NCBI GenBank assembly: GCA_030374765.1
Contig: JARGXX010000028.1
Coordinates: forward strand, 868,001 to 932,000
Reading direction: 5' to 3'
Length of the DNA stretch: 64,000 nucleotides
Source: Agarophyton chilense
Taxonomy: Eukaryota > Rhodophyta > Florideophyceae > Gracilariales > Gracilariaceae
Part shown: positions 44,363-54,399 of the stretch, piece by piece
Layout: the number at the start of each line of letters is the position of its first letter
Numbering within the stretch: the stretch's first letter is position 1
Translations under genes and position numbers: made by a program
Notes under the pieces: model-generated
Database searches by the model: none
What the model was told of the DNA's origin: nothing
Seen by the model: only the letters and a program-made list of their open reading frames with translations

Positions 44363-47029
44363 TTATGGGAGCTTTATCCAGACAGGATTATCAACGGGCA
44401 TTGAATCATGTAGAAAGGCTCCTTTCACATCAATATGCTGGCGATCCCATTGCATAGCGGTAGAAAGAACCATCATAACGCGAAAATTTTCAAAGTTCAA
44501 CACTGGAGCACAGAGACTGTCTTTGTCGTCAATCGCCTGAAAATTTCCTCTGGCAACAAGTCTGGCTTTAAACCGTTGTGGTTTACCTTCATGATCGAGC
44601 TTGAGGCGGAAGATAAACCCAAAGGGGATAGGTTGTTCATGATCCGAAGTGGATTCTTCGTATGTGCCAAGATTACGGATGGTCTCAAATTCAGTTCGGA
44701 TTGCTTCCGTCCAGTACTCAGATTCAGGCGATGAAAGAGCCTGACGTAAAGTGGACTCATCAGATGTACTAATTTCGTCTGGTAGGGCTCGAGTGGTATT
44801 CGCCGACTGAGTTTCAAGGTCGGACAAGTAGCCACCCAAATCAGGGTCATATGTCGACGGTTTTTCTTGATAATGAGTCAGTCCACTGCTGCTGATCGTG
44901 GAATGTGGACTGGCGCATTGATCATCAGCTGTGTCGTCAGGACGGGGCAGTTGCGAAAGGGTGGCAGTGTTGACCACTGTATCATCTTCATCATCACTTG
45001 AATCATAACCGTGTTGGGGGCTGGATGGAGTGTGATCTGATGGAGACAGCATTCCAATTAGTGACAAGCCAGGAAATTGATTCTCAATGAAACGCACATG
45101 CTTCGTTGTGAATGTGCCTTGGCTTGTTAGAATCTTGTACATACCACCTTGCATATGACCAAGATTAATTCCTTCAACAAGAAGAGGATGCATCTTCTTG
45201 CGACTTGTAGGATCTCGTTCAACAAGGGCCCGGCAACCAAATGGGCGAAGATGTTTCACGTCATGAGGTGGTTCTTGAAGTAGACGGGTCAAAGGGATAC
45301 GATCAGTGCTGCTGTGAATGTTAACATTTCGACACGAGACTACGTGAAGTAGGGCATTGTTCCAGTATGAAAGTGGCAGATGGGCTTGTTCCAGGCATGC
45401 GCGTATCGGTCCCATGGGAACAGCTATATTACGTTCAGCCAATCCATTTGATGAAGGTGTGTGGGTTGAGGTGGTGCTGATGATAACTCCCTTGCGTTTC
45501 AAGGTTTTCTGTGCTTTGAAGAGCTCAGAACCACCATCGGAGTGCAGTGAAAGAACGGTTCGTCGAGATTGGCGTTCGAACCAATTCACAAATTCTATGA
45601 TAGTGTCTGATGCTTCCGATTTTCGGACAAGGGCAGCCGCAAACAGGTACCTTGTACATTCATCGACAATTACAATGTAATATGCATGACCGCTTTCCGA
45701 TTCAGTTCCAACAAATGTGATATCCGTGTGAAGATGGCCAGGCCTCGTTGCAGATGTTAACGAGCCTCCAAAACTTCGACGGAATTTATCACGGGCACAG
45801 GGCAGACAGTCAAATGTTGCACTTCCAGTCTGGGGAAGTACTCGTAGTTGGAGTAGCTTCTTGACTTCTGTCTTAGCTGCAGTTTGTCCGAGGCGATTGT
45901 GCCACAAAGATACGGCTGCAGGAGAAACGTTAAGCTTGGGTTGCTCCTCTGCAGAATCAATGGAAGTATCATCATCCATATCTGTCTCAGTATTGATTAG
46001 GCCTGAAATACGAGCCATCATCGCCGTCATTTGTGGAAATGTGTTAACACTGGTCGGCTCGGAAGGAGTTGAACAGTCAGCAGATATGAAATAAAGCCCA
46101 TCATCGTGTTTAGGAGCACTGCCAATGATACGTAGGTTGTCTTCCAGATCAATGATGAGTGCGGCTTCTGGAAGGAAGAGTACTGCAATTCGTTTGGCTG
46201 TCAATGCAGGAATCGAAAGGAGACTCATTGCTATGTTGTTAGAAACAAGATTTTTGCTGAGAGTAACAGATGTGGTGGTCCCTTCATATGACCAGGTAAC
46301 AGGTCTAGGTCCTCTTTCAGTGGCGGTGATTTCCGAGTCACCTCCCAGAGCGATCGGAACACAACATTTGTAGCTGTGTGATAAGTGATTTGAAGAGAAC
46401 GTCAGATGGGTTGTTGAGCCAGAGTCCAACATCAACAGATTAGCCGGAGCACGAGCTGCCATGGCTCGTGGACGTATAACCGCTGCACGGATGCTAGTTC
46501 TCCTGGGTTCACCGTTGTTCTGTTCATCTTGCTGGTTGGTTCGTTCGCCAGATTGTTGACCCCCGATTTCTCTGGATATCTCCGAATTTAAATTCAACTT
46601 GTTCTTAGGATTCAAAGGATTTAAATAGCAGCGACTTGTGGTGTGATTTTCTTTACTGCATATTGCACACTTTGGTCTTGCAGCCGCAACTCGTTCAGAA
46701 CGATGAGTTCCCAATGTTCGTACTTCTTCCAGTAAACGAGCTGATACAATGTCCCACTTAGTCTGCTCCGTAGAGAGTGTCTTGATCGCTGCACACACTG
46801 GATTTAGTTCTGGAGCAGTAACAGAGGACACCAGAAGGGCGACAGTGAGCTCTTCAGGTAGTTTGGTTTCCATGGAGGCCAACTGTTCAATGACACTAGC
46901 CATTTTGTCAATGTGGAGACCCATGTTCTGGTTCGTGTCGGAATACCTCATGTTAATTAGTTCGCACATCTTGACAATACGAGACGCAGTTGAGGTGGAT
47001 GCAAATCGTTCATCCAATCTCTTCAACAT
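44363..47029 (-). pseudogene. copia gag to RT-onset region
   Basis: Long minus-strand frame. UBN2/gag-like helices (MLKRLDERFASTSTASRIVK, ATELPEEL type), zinc-knuckle part (CAICSKENHTTSRC) near 46670, protease (LMLDSGSTTHLTF) near 46430, integrase GAG-pre and core (LWHNRLGQTAAKTEVKKL, HTDITFVG, LHSDGGSELF, PSSNGLAERNI) at about 45350-45910, and RT onset (QPIPFGFIFRLKLDHEGKPQ, RFKARLVARGNFQ, HIDVKGAFLHD). Part of the fossil element at 42966-47646. Confidence 0.9.
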
Positions 47030-47403
47030 TTTGCATGTGTTTCCAATATCACTTTGGATAACACGTAAGGCTTCATCAGAAAGAGCAGAGACAATTAAAC
47101 CACTAGCTTTCTTCTTATTGAGCTCCCATTCGGCTTTCTTCTATTCATCGCTACTGAAGGGATTCCGGTTCTGAGTTAAAACTTCTCCAATACCTTTAGA
47201 CTGGCAGGCAGCATCAATACGAATTCTCCATAGTTTGTAATCATGCTTTTCGTCAAGGGGAAGGATACCAATCTTCCAACCGTCGGACTCCATTGCAAAA
47301 GACGAAAGGCGTGGATTAAGACGAAGCAGTTTCTGATATCAACAAAGATAATACTACGAAAGGAACAAATCAGGGAGAGAACGAGTTTGCAGGCTGACGA
47401 AAA

Positions 47404-47417
47404 CTGGGCCCATAACC
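47404..47417 (-). other. primer-binding site, initiator tRNA-Met type
   Basis: GGTTATGGGCCCAG on the minus strand abutting the 5' LTR. Complementary to CTGGGCCCATAACC of the initiator tRNA-Met anticodon arm. Confidence 0.75.
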
Positions 47418-47646
47418 TCTTGAAGAGGATACTCAGATGGAAACAAGACAAAGAGAGCTGAGGTCCATCGTCCATCAATGATGAACTTGCTGCCCTCATC
47501 TTTATAGACATAGATAGCACACGAGAGCATATAGAATTACTTGTATCTTTCGTAAAAAATACAAATACAAAAAAAGGTCAAAACGAACTATCGTAAACAA
47601 TACAAACACAAACGTGAACATTAGACGAGATTCAAAGTCACTGAGA
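47418..47646 (-). repeat. 5' LTR of the 43-kb copia element
   Basis: 229 bp copy of 42966-43195. It is adjacent, on its internal side, to the primer-binding site. Confidence 0.93.
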
Positions 47647-47651
47647 CAAAA

Positions 47652-49062
47652 GCGCAAAGTATAGGCAGAAAAAGTCCGCAAAACAAGGCCCGAGTGATCC
47701 ACTTTTTGCATTTTAAGGGTATCTTCTGTAGAACGAACCACCTAAAAACGCCCTACTCAGACCTCTTAGTAAGCACTTCCATCATCAACCTCTTCTTTTC
47801 GAACTACAGATCATTGCAAGCGTCACGCTTACTTTTCGGTTACTTTCTGTCCTTGTTATATGCGATACGTGTAGCATTCTGGATGCACCTGAGTGCGACC
47901 GATCGAAATACTACGAAGTAGCAATACGGCATTCATAAGCTATTGCTTGGGCTATTCTCGATTAAGAGAAGTTATGAGAAGAATTACTTCATGGAAAGAT
48001 TTGGACAGGAAAAATTAATTAGGAAGTACTGTATATAGTGTACAATGTAAGGTGCCATCACCAAATATTTTATTTGGTATTATTTAGATAATTATATAGT
48101 GGCACGCCACGTGTATGCCTTACTGTACAGTACTTCCTTTGCCTCTTGGAACATTAAAGGGCGCGAGACACAGGTGAAAACGGCAGAAGACCAACCAAAA
48201 ACTAACCTAAACACCATCTTGGTAAGATCTAGAAATCTTAAAGTGATTTACAACAAAACGGCACCTACAGTATCAGTTCTTAACCATTCTAAGCTATAGC
48301 TCTTGTTTCGAGAATACCCTCTACTGTTGCGCATTAACAGCCCTTTTTCTACAGCTTTCTGTGTGTATGTGTGTGTTGTTTTCTCTACTGTTACTTGGTT
48401 ATTTGTGGTGTCAAAAGGGTTTTTGAGCCGATCTGGGGTGCGTTACGTACCGACGCATCTAGACATCCACCTCAAGAATACACGTATAATCTCCTTTGTT
48501 CAGGAAAACCTGGTTACCTTCCGCACACTACCTTCTTAGCTAAAAATAGTCGCTCGCAAGAAAACACCCGCTCTTCGCAGTTATTTCTGTAGATAATCAC
48601 TGCCCCGAGATACCTACAGTCTTCAATGCAATATCATAATACGCTTCGGAGCGCTTTATGCAATCAAAAGACCAATTGCAAATCGTAGCGCTAAAACGAG
48701 ATGTAAACTAGGTCTGACTCTTTCAAAATCTCTTCAAAGGCAGCCAACCTACCAATAATTTTTAATTTGCACGCTTCTGTGCGCTTTGATTTCGCATATG
48801 GTCTTTTAGAATCGATGTAGCTTCCTAATTGCTCTCTTTTGCACTCGACAGCTTTCTTTATCGTTACAAAGAAGCCGCGAGGCAGTTTTAACGGACAACT
48901 TCTTTGTTTATCTCTTTTTTTTTTCTTCCTTAGTTCCAGAATTTTTCTTGCTTCAAAAATCGTCCTGTACTTCACTCTTCTGGTCAAAGAGCTAATTGAT
49001 TTCACTCTAATGCCTTTCCTTACATTTCCGAGCGGTCATGCGTGACCTCATCATTCTTGTCG
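47652..49062. other. AT-rich intergenic stretch, no convincing gene
   Basis: Between the two copia elements of the spacer. Frames are short and mostly lack ATG. The first 60 bases continue the interrupted ORF of 42731. Confidence 0.4.
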
Positions 49063-49067
49063 AATGT

Positions 49068-49335
49068 TATAGAACTATTCGGTTCTGGTTGGTTGCTTTT
49101 GGATGCGCCCGCTTGGTATTTGAATTTGTATCTTTGATTCAGTTTGATGAATATGTTCGTTGTTAATTACGGCCGTTTATATGTTATGACTTTGTGTATT
49201 TAGACCTTCATGATTATGAATTGTAAACCACGGTACTCACACCGAGAGTGAACAACGACTACACTCAAGCAATTTGCACGCTCTACCTCCTCGACAAGGT
49301 CGACACTGAACAGTAGAGTGTCCATAACTCTTTCA
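49068..49335 (+). repeat. 5' LTR of the 49-kb copia element
   Basis: 268 bp, TATAGAACTATTC...CTCTTTCA, preceded by the AATGT target duplication. Confidence 0.96.
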
Positions 49336-49348
49336 GTTATGGGCCCAG
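49336..49348 (+). other. primer-binding site, initiator tRNA-Met type
   Basis: GTTATGGGCCCAG directly after the 5' LTR. The gag ATG is at 49339, within this site. Confidence 0.75.
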
Positions 49349-51660
49349 CGCCCAATTCCAATTTGCCTTCCAGGCCTAAGTTGTCCTGGGATGCCAAGTC
49401 CCCGCCATGGACAGATGGCAAAGGTGATCAAGAAGAATATCGTGATGCTGTCAATCTTTGGCAGACATTTCACAACGCACTGCCCGCCTCAAACAGTCAC
49501 AAGATCCCAGCTACTCTGCAAGCAATTTGTCTTAAGTCCCAGCTGTACGGGCGTGCTAAAGACCTCTGCTCCGGAATTTCAGAGGCTGAGTTGGTTACTG
49601 AAGGTGCCGTCAATGTTATAGTTGGCAAAATTTATCAGAAAGACGCTCTTTCTGTGGTGAGTGAGGCGTATCGTGACTTTAACCAACTCTGGAATACAAG
49701 ACGTGGTAATACCGAGACCATGAAGAATTTTGAGTCTCGTTTTTCTGCACAGGTTGCAAGATTCAACTCTATTTCCACGACAACTAAACTACCGGAATGT
49801 ATTACAGCTTTGATGCTACTGTCTAATTCTGCAATTGATGACTCTCAGCGTGTGTCTGTCATGGCTGCTGCTGCACCGTCGGACGAAAACCTAAATTCAC
49901 AGTCTTCTAACGAACAGTTTTTAAGTGCCATCACGTATCAGTCTGTAGCCTCTGTAATCAAGCAATGCGACAAGACTTCGCATCCAGCGCAAGAGTATGG
50001 AACCTTATCGGCCAGCTCTGGTGGTACAACTCGTCATGAGCGACACCGGTTCAATCAAAAGGGACAATCTCCTACAATGAAGTATCCATGTGATCTGTGC
50101 GGTAAGTACGGACATTGGAAACGCAACCACAATGCTGATGGATCACTTCCCTCACATTGCAAGTCTTTTGACAGACCCCAAAGATCAGGAGCCAATGGCT
50201 TGAGTTCCTCGCGATCTAGGTATCACGAAAGCTCAAGACGTGACACAGATGACAAATCGCATACAAAGACGGTTCGATTCAATATGGCAACGACTCTAAA
50301 GCCTGTTACGTCTAGCACGGCAACATCTCCAGCCGCTCCACATTATAGTGTGACCACAAACCGTCTCTGCAGTTCCTCTGCTACTACAAATATGCCAACT
50401 GTTGAACTAGGACCTCTTCTTGATGATGGAGCGCCATATGCTGGAATTGGCTCAGTTGAACTTGGCCTGTTGGGTGAACATCTTGGAATGCCAACAAACC
50501 CCACCTTAGGGCCCATTCCCGACACGCTCAATGGACACACCCATTGGCAGTATGGGACAGGAGATCATGCTAGTCCAGCACGCCGCATTTTAGGCTCCAT
50601 TGTTTTGACAGCCAGATCAGACCAAGGGTCTCTGATCGAAATCAAGCATTTGGTATTAGACGGTTCATCTCAGTGGGTCATAGGAAGGAATGTGACCAGC
50701 AAGGCCAACATTGAGCACATTGGAATAAATGCTCTGGTCTTTCTTGCAAATGGTACAAGGGAATCTATTTCTCTCGTCAACCGTGATTTTTTGAGCTACG
50801 TCGAGCTCAATCGCTTTACTGGTAACTGCAGTAAGAGCTCTGTGCTTTCATGCCTTTCAGCTGTAACTGTCAATTCGAAACCATGGCCTGAGGTAAAGAG
50901 AATCATTGACAAGGTACACAAGCATGTGTGCGGACATGCTAGCCTTACCGACTACAAGCTTCTTCTAGAAAGAAACGGATTTTGGAATGACACGGTTGCA
51001 TCTTATGTTACACAAATGGTCAATCGTTGTTCTGCTTGTCGTTCAACAGCAGTTCCGCAACCGAGCCGCAAGGTATCTATCAGCTCACTATCCAAGAATT
51101 TCAACGAGGTTCTGTGCGTTGACCACTTGCACTTGGATGAAATATTGCTTATGCATCTAATGGATCTAATCACGAGGTACTCATGTGTTCATGCGGTGTC
51201 ATCGACAAACCTCAAAGAAGCTATTGTTGGATTCGAAGCAGCTTGGGTTTCCCAGTTCTGGTATCCTGAGTCTATTCGGGCAGACAAAGCCTTTCAAGTC
51301 GGTGTGTTTAAAGACTACATCGACAACCTTGGGATTCCAGTTCAGCCAGTGCCTCCTGGCAGGCACTCTAAGAATGCCATCGAGTCGAAGCACAATATCA
51401 TACGCAGTGTCTTTCTCCGCTTGAAAGAAGCTGCTGGACAGGACTTTGATCCTATGCTTGGAGCATACAAGTCTGTCTCCATTTCGAATGACTTGTACGG
51501 GAATGACACAATGTCTGCATTCGAACTGGCCAAAGGGTTTACATGTCCCGTTGTGGCAAAGCCCACTGATACGACTGTACCCGATGATGTTCACTGCTCG
51601 CGATCAACTTCACGCTCGCAGGAAGCTAGCGCTCATCTTGCGCTCGAAGGCGGTCTCTGA
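49339..51660 (+). CDS. copia gag-protease-integrase frame
   Basis: Starts MGPAPNSNLPSRPKLSWDAK inside the primer-binding site. Gag helices (DAVNLWQTFHNALPAS, ETMKNFESRFSAQVARFN), zinc knuckle CDLCGKYGHWKRNH near 50090, protease (LLDDGAPYAGIGS) near 50420, integrase zinc-binding part (HKHVCGHASLTDYKLLLERN, CSACRST) and core (CVDHLHLDE, IRADKAFQ, NAIESKHNI) at about 50920-51420. An upstream in-frame ATG-like extension within the LTR is not needed. Part of a young LTR element. Confidence 0.9.
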   Translation: MGPAPNSNLPSRPKLSWDAKSPPWTDGKGDQEEYRDAVNLWQTFHNALPASNSHKIPATLQAICLKSQLYGRAKDLCSGISEAELVTEGAVNVIVGKIYQKDALSVVSEAYRDFNQLWNTRRGNTETMKNFESRFSAQVARFNSISTTTKLPECITALMLLSNSAIDDSQRVSVMAAAAPSDENLNSQSSNEQFLSAITYQSVASVIKQCDKTSHPAQEYGTLSASSGGTTRHERHRFNQKGQSPTMKYPCDLCGKYGHWKRNHNADGSLPSHCKSFDRPQRSGANGLSSSRSRYHESSRRDTDDKSHTKTVRFNMATTLKPVTSSTATSPAAPHYSVTTNRLCSSSATTNMPTVELGPLLDDGAPYAGIGSVELGLLGEHLGMPTNPTLGPIPDTLNGHTHWQYGTGDHASPARRILGSIVLTARSDQGSLIEIKHLVLDGSSQWVIGRNVTSKANIEHIGINALVFLANGTRESISLVNRDFLSYVELNRFTGNCSKSSVLSCLSAVTVNSKPWPEVKRIIDKVHKHVCGHASLTDYKLLLERNGFWNDTVASYVTQMVNRCSACRSTAVPQPSRKVSISSLSKNFNEVLCVDHLHLDEILLMHLMDLITRYSCVHAVSSTNLKEAIVGFEAAWVSQFWYPESIRADKAFQVGVFKDYIDNLGIPVQPVPPGRHSKNAIESKHNIIRSVFLRLKEAAGQDFDPMLGAYKSVSISNDLYGNDTMSAFELAKGFTCPVVAKPTDTTVPDDVHCSRSTSRSQEASAHLALEGGL

Positions 51661-53866
51661 ACCACCTATCGCTGTCAGCGACATGGTCGAAGTATATCAT
51701 AAGAAAGACCACGAGAAGAGAGGAAAATGGTCTATTGCCAAGCCAATTCTCTCCGTTGACCGCAGTGCTCGCTCAGTGACTGTACCTGGACGCAAAGGCA
51801 AACAAGTTACAGTTGCTTTCGAGGACACCCGTAAAGCCCTACCTCAAGAGAGCTTTGCACAACTAGTGCAAGAAGGTATCGACTCTATTGATGAGTCGAA
51901 TGAGGAGAGTTCATTTGACCTCACCGGACATGCTGCAACTGGCTCTGATACTCCAGTGTCGTCGTCTGAAGACATCAAACCTGTTGATGATGATTTTTCC
52001 ACTGAGTCTGCAAACGTTGAACCATCTGTCGGTGACAACATCTCAGTGTTCTGGCCTCTCGAAGATCAGTTCTATCCGGGTACTGTTCACTCTGAGGAGG
52101 AAGATGGACGTTTGAACATTCACTATGATGACGGAGACACTGAAACTTTGGATATTTCGAACGAAGTATGGAAGTTCAACAATGAGACATTCGCGGCCAG
52201 TTCTAGTTCTACGCAACCTGAGCTACAGGTAATAAGCACTGAGACTTCTGTTCTCTCATCGATGCTTGATCACTTTGGGAACAAGCCGTTCCTTAGACAT
52301 CATGCCCAGGGTTTTGACCAATTTCCCTTGGTGAACGCCTACAAGAAGGAGGAGGAGACTTTTCTCAAGACTGTGCGCCCTGTTTCGCATAATCAAGTCC
52401 CGCCTAACGCCAACATCATTAACAGCCACACATTGTACAAGGTTAAGACCAATGATGATGGCTCGCTTAAGCTGAAAGCTCGCATAGCACCACATGGTAA
52501 TGAAGATGACTTGAAGAATGCCTTGAGCAAAGATTGCACAACGTGCCCGCCCACAGGACTACGTATCCTTGAGTCAATTGCGTCTCTATACGAATGGAAC
52601 ATCTATAGAGCTGACGTAAAAGCGGCATTCCTGCAGACCGGGGAGGCTCAGAGGGATGTATATGTTCGCCCTCCGAAGGAAAGTCACATGAAGGCTACTC
52701 ATCTTTGGTTACTACTCACAGCTGCGTATGGCCTCGTCAATGCAAATGCCAAATGGCAGAGTCAGTCTGATCAAGTTATGTTTGACATTGGACTCACGCA
52801 ATCAGTGCATGTGCCACAGCTGTTCTTTCAGAAAGAAAACGGAAAATTGGTGTTAATTGTGGCAAAAATTGTTGATGACCTGAAAGCTGCCGGAAAAGGA
52901 GATCGGGTGAATCATTTCATGAAAGAGTTCGACAAGCGTTTCAAGTTTGGCGATGTCATGAAGGGTCCAGGAAAGCTTCGGTTCTTTGGTATCAACACGG
53001 TGCAAAATGGTGACATGACAATTGAGACGGATGCAGATGACAAGTTGGATGCAGTCGTAGAATATCCATTCACTAGGCAACGTCGCAAGCAGTTCGATCA
53101 ATCTCTGAACAAGATCGAGAAATCCGTGTTTGCCTCAACCAACAGCTCGCTTGGTTGGATTGGGACTGCAGCTTCACCATTCTGCTCATTCTATGCAAGC
53201 TACTTGCAGCAGAAAGCACCGGAACTTAAGGTTTGTCATCTGGTTGAACAGATAAATATTGTTCGTAAGCTTAAGAAGCTTGGGACAACCATTGCTTATC
53301 CGATACCGACGGATAATAGACAGCACGAACTGAGCGTGTTGGTTTTTTCTGATGCTTCCAGGACGGACGAATGCGGACAACTTGGTGTGCTCACTGGTTT
53401 GTTGGTTGGTGAAATGAAGAATCAGTCCATCTACCATGCCATCTCGTGGATGTCCCACAAATCGAAGCGTCCTGTTAAGAGTGTTCCAGCTGCGGAAATC
53501 CTCGCCGCTTCTGAGAGCATTGATGAAGGTAAGACTATTTATAACGCCTACACCGAGCTACTTGGGAAGGAAATCAAGTTGCGTTTGGCTGTTGACTCCA
53601 AAGATCTCTTTACTTCACTATCCACACAAAAGAATTCCATCGACAAGTCTATCCGCGGTGATGTTGCATGTGTTCGCTACGAATTTCAGACTGGTGCTGT
53701 GGATAAGATCTCTTGGGTTCCTGGACATTCTAATCTGGCTGATCCTCTGACGAAGAAGGACAGCGCGCTGACTGATGCACTTCAGTTAACTTTGTTTACT
53801 GGAAAACTTTGTTTCGACTTTGACAAGATCTCGGAGACAAAGCACTCTGAGAAAAACTTTGGGTGA
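51446..53866 (+). CDS. copia Tudor-like, RT and RNase H frame
   Basis: Frame overlapping the preceding one. A basic SH3-like integrase tail segment (VEVYHKKDHEKRGKWSIA) is followed by a Tudor-like module (GDNISVFWPLEDQFYPGTV, HYDDGDTETLD, about 52020-52180). RT follows (LKLKARIAPHGNEDDL, YRADVKAAFLQTGEAQRD, IVDDLKAAGKGD), then RNase H (LVFSDASRTDECGQLG, VPAAEILAASESID, NLADPLTKKDS). It ends just before the purine tract and 3' LTR. Confidence 0.9.
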   Translation: MILCLEHTSLSPFRMTCTGMTQCLHSNWPKGLHVPLWQSPLIRLYPMMFTARDQLHARRKLALILRSKAVSEPPIAVSDMVEVYHKKDHEKRGKWSIAKPILSVDRSARSVTVPGRKGKQVTVAFEDTRKALPQESFAQLVQEGIDSIDESNEESSFDLTGHAATGSDTPVSSSEDIKPVDDDFSTESANVEPSVGDNISVFWPLEDQFYPGTVHSEEEDGRLNIHYDDGDTETLDISNEVWKFNNETFAASSSSTQPELQVISTETSVLSSMLDHFGNKPFLRHHAQGFDQFPLVNAYKKEEETFLKTVRPVSHNQVPPNANIINSHTLYKVKTNDDGSLKLKARIAPHGNEDDLKNALSKDCTTCPPTGLRILESIASLYEWNIYRADVKAAFLQTGEAQRDVYVRPPKESHMKATHLWLLLTAAYGLVNANAKWQSQSDQVMFDIGLTQSVHVPQLFFQKENGKLVLIVAKIVDDLKAAGKGDRVNHFMKEFDKRFKFGDVMKGPGKLRFFGINTVQNGDMTIETDADDKLDAVVEYPFTRQRRKQFDQSLNKIEKSVFASTNSSLGWIGTAASPFCSFYASYLQQKAPELKVCHLVEQINIVRKLKKLGTTIAYPIPTDNRQHELSVLVFSDASRTDECGQLGVLTGLLVGEMKNQSIYHAISWMSHKSKRPVKSVPAAEILAASESIDEGKTIYNAYTELLGKEIKLRLAVDSKDLFTSLSTQKNSIDKSIRGDVACVRYEFQTGAVDKISWVPGHSNLADPLTKKDSALTDALQLTLFTGKLCFDFDKISETKHSEKNFG

Positions 53867-53877
53867 AAAGGGAGGAG

Positions 53878-54145
53878 TATAGAACTATTCGGTTCTGGTT
53901 GGTTGCTTTTGGATGCGCCCGCTTGGTATTTGAATTTGTATCTTTGATTCAGTTTGATGAATATGTTCGTTGTTAATTACGGCCGTTTATATGTTATGAC
54001 TTTGTGTATTTAGACCTTCATGATTATGAATTGTAAACCACGGTACTCACACCGAGAGTGAACAACGACTACACTCAAGCAATTTGCACGCTCTACCTCT
54101 TCGACAAGGTCGACACTGAACAGTAGAGTGTCCATAACTCTTTCA
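53878..54145 (+). repeat. 3' LTR of the 49-kb copia element
   Basis: 268 bp, one difference from 49068-49335. Purine tract immediately before, AATGT immediately after. Confidence 0.96.
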
Positions 54146-54150
54146 AATGT

Positions 54151-54399
54151 AAGCTGGAGACGTGTGTACCAGTTCTGGACTTGATTTAAAAAACAGTCCA
54201 TTTCAGGCGGTTTTTGGTTTTGAATTTTTTTATAGTTTGGAAAGAGGTCGCCGGCGGACTCGGTTTAATTCTCAATAGCTTTCGATTCGAGAATTAAGTT
54301 GGGTTGGTCTTAACGGAGGAGCTTTTCACTGGCATCACGGATGTTATCGGGTATCGGCTTGAGAAAGTTCGATGAACCAAGAGGTCAGGTGCATTCTTT
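54151..54399. other. short intergenic stretch
   Basis: No gene recognised between the copia element and the fossil copia fragment. Confidence 0.35.

Larger units (their letters stand above)
42966..47646 (-). mobile_element. Ty1/copia retrotransposon, young, broken
   Basis: 4.7-kb copia element on the minus strand, flanked by CAAAA target duplications (42961-42965, 47647-47651). LTRs are 230 and 229 bp with unusual ends (element sense TCTCAGTG...TTCAAGA) and differ at about three positions (about 1%). The 5' LTR is followed by GGTTATGGGCCCAG, the initiator tRNA-Met type primer-binding site. A purine tract GGTCGAGGGGGAG precedes the 3' LTR. Gag, protease, integrase, RT and RNase H are all present. 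It belongs to a different family from the 23-kb and 49-kb elements. A few breaks. Confidence 0.95.
49068..54145 (+). mobile_element. Ty1/copia retrotransposon, very young, nearly whole
   Basis: 5,078-bp element flanked by AATGT target duplications (49063-49067, 54146-54150). The two 268-bp LTRs differ at a single base. Unusual termini TATAGAAC...CTCTTTCA. Primer-binding site GTTATGGGCCCAG and purine tract (AAAAGGGAGGAG) are both in place. Two long overlapping plus-strand frames cover gag-protease-integrase and Tudor-RT-RNase H. It looks whole apart from the change of frame between them, which may be a family frameshift feature or one break. It is the youngest element in the window and belongs to the same family as the 23-kb element. 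Confidence 0.96.

Noticed and set aside
48691-49005. 104-codon Lys-rich minus-strand frame
   Set aside because: GTG start, no upstream ATG in frame; the high Lys content follows from AT-rich DNA.
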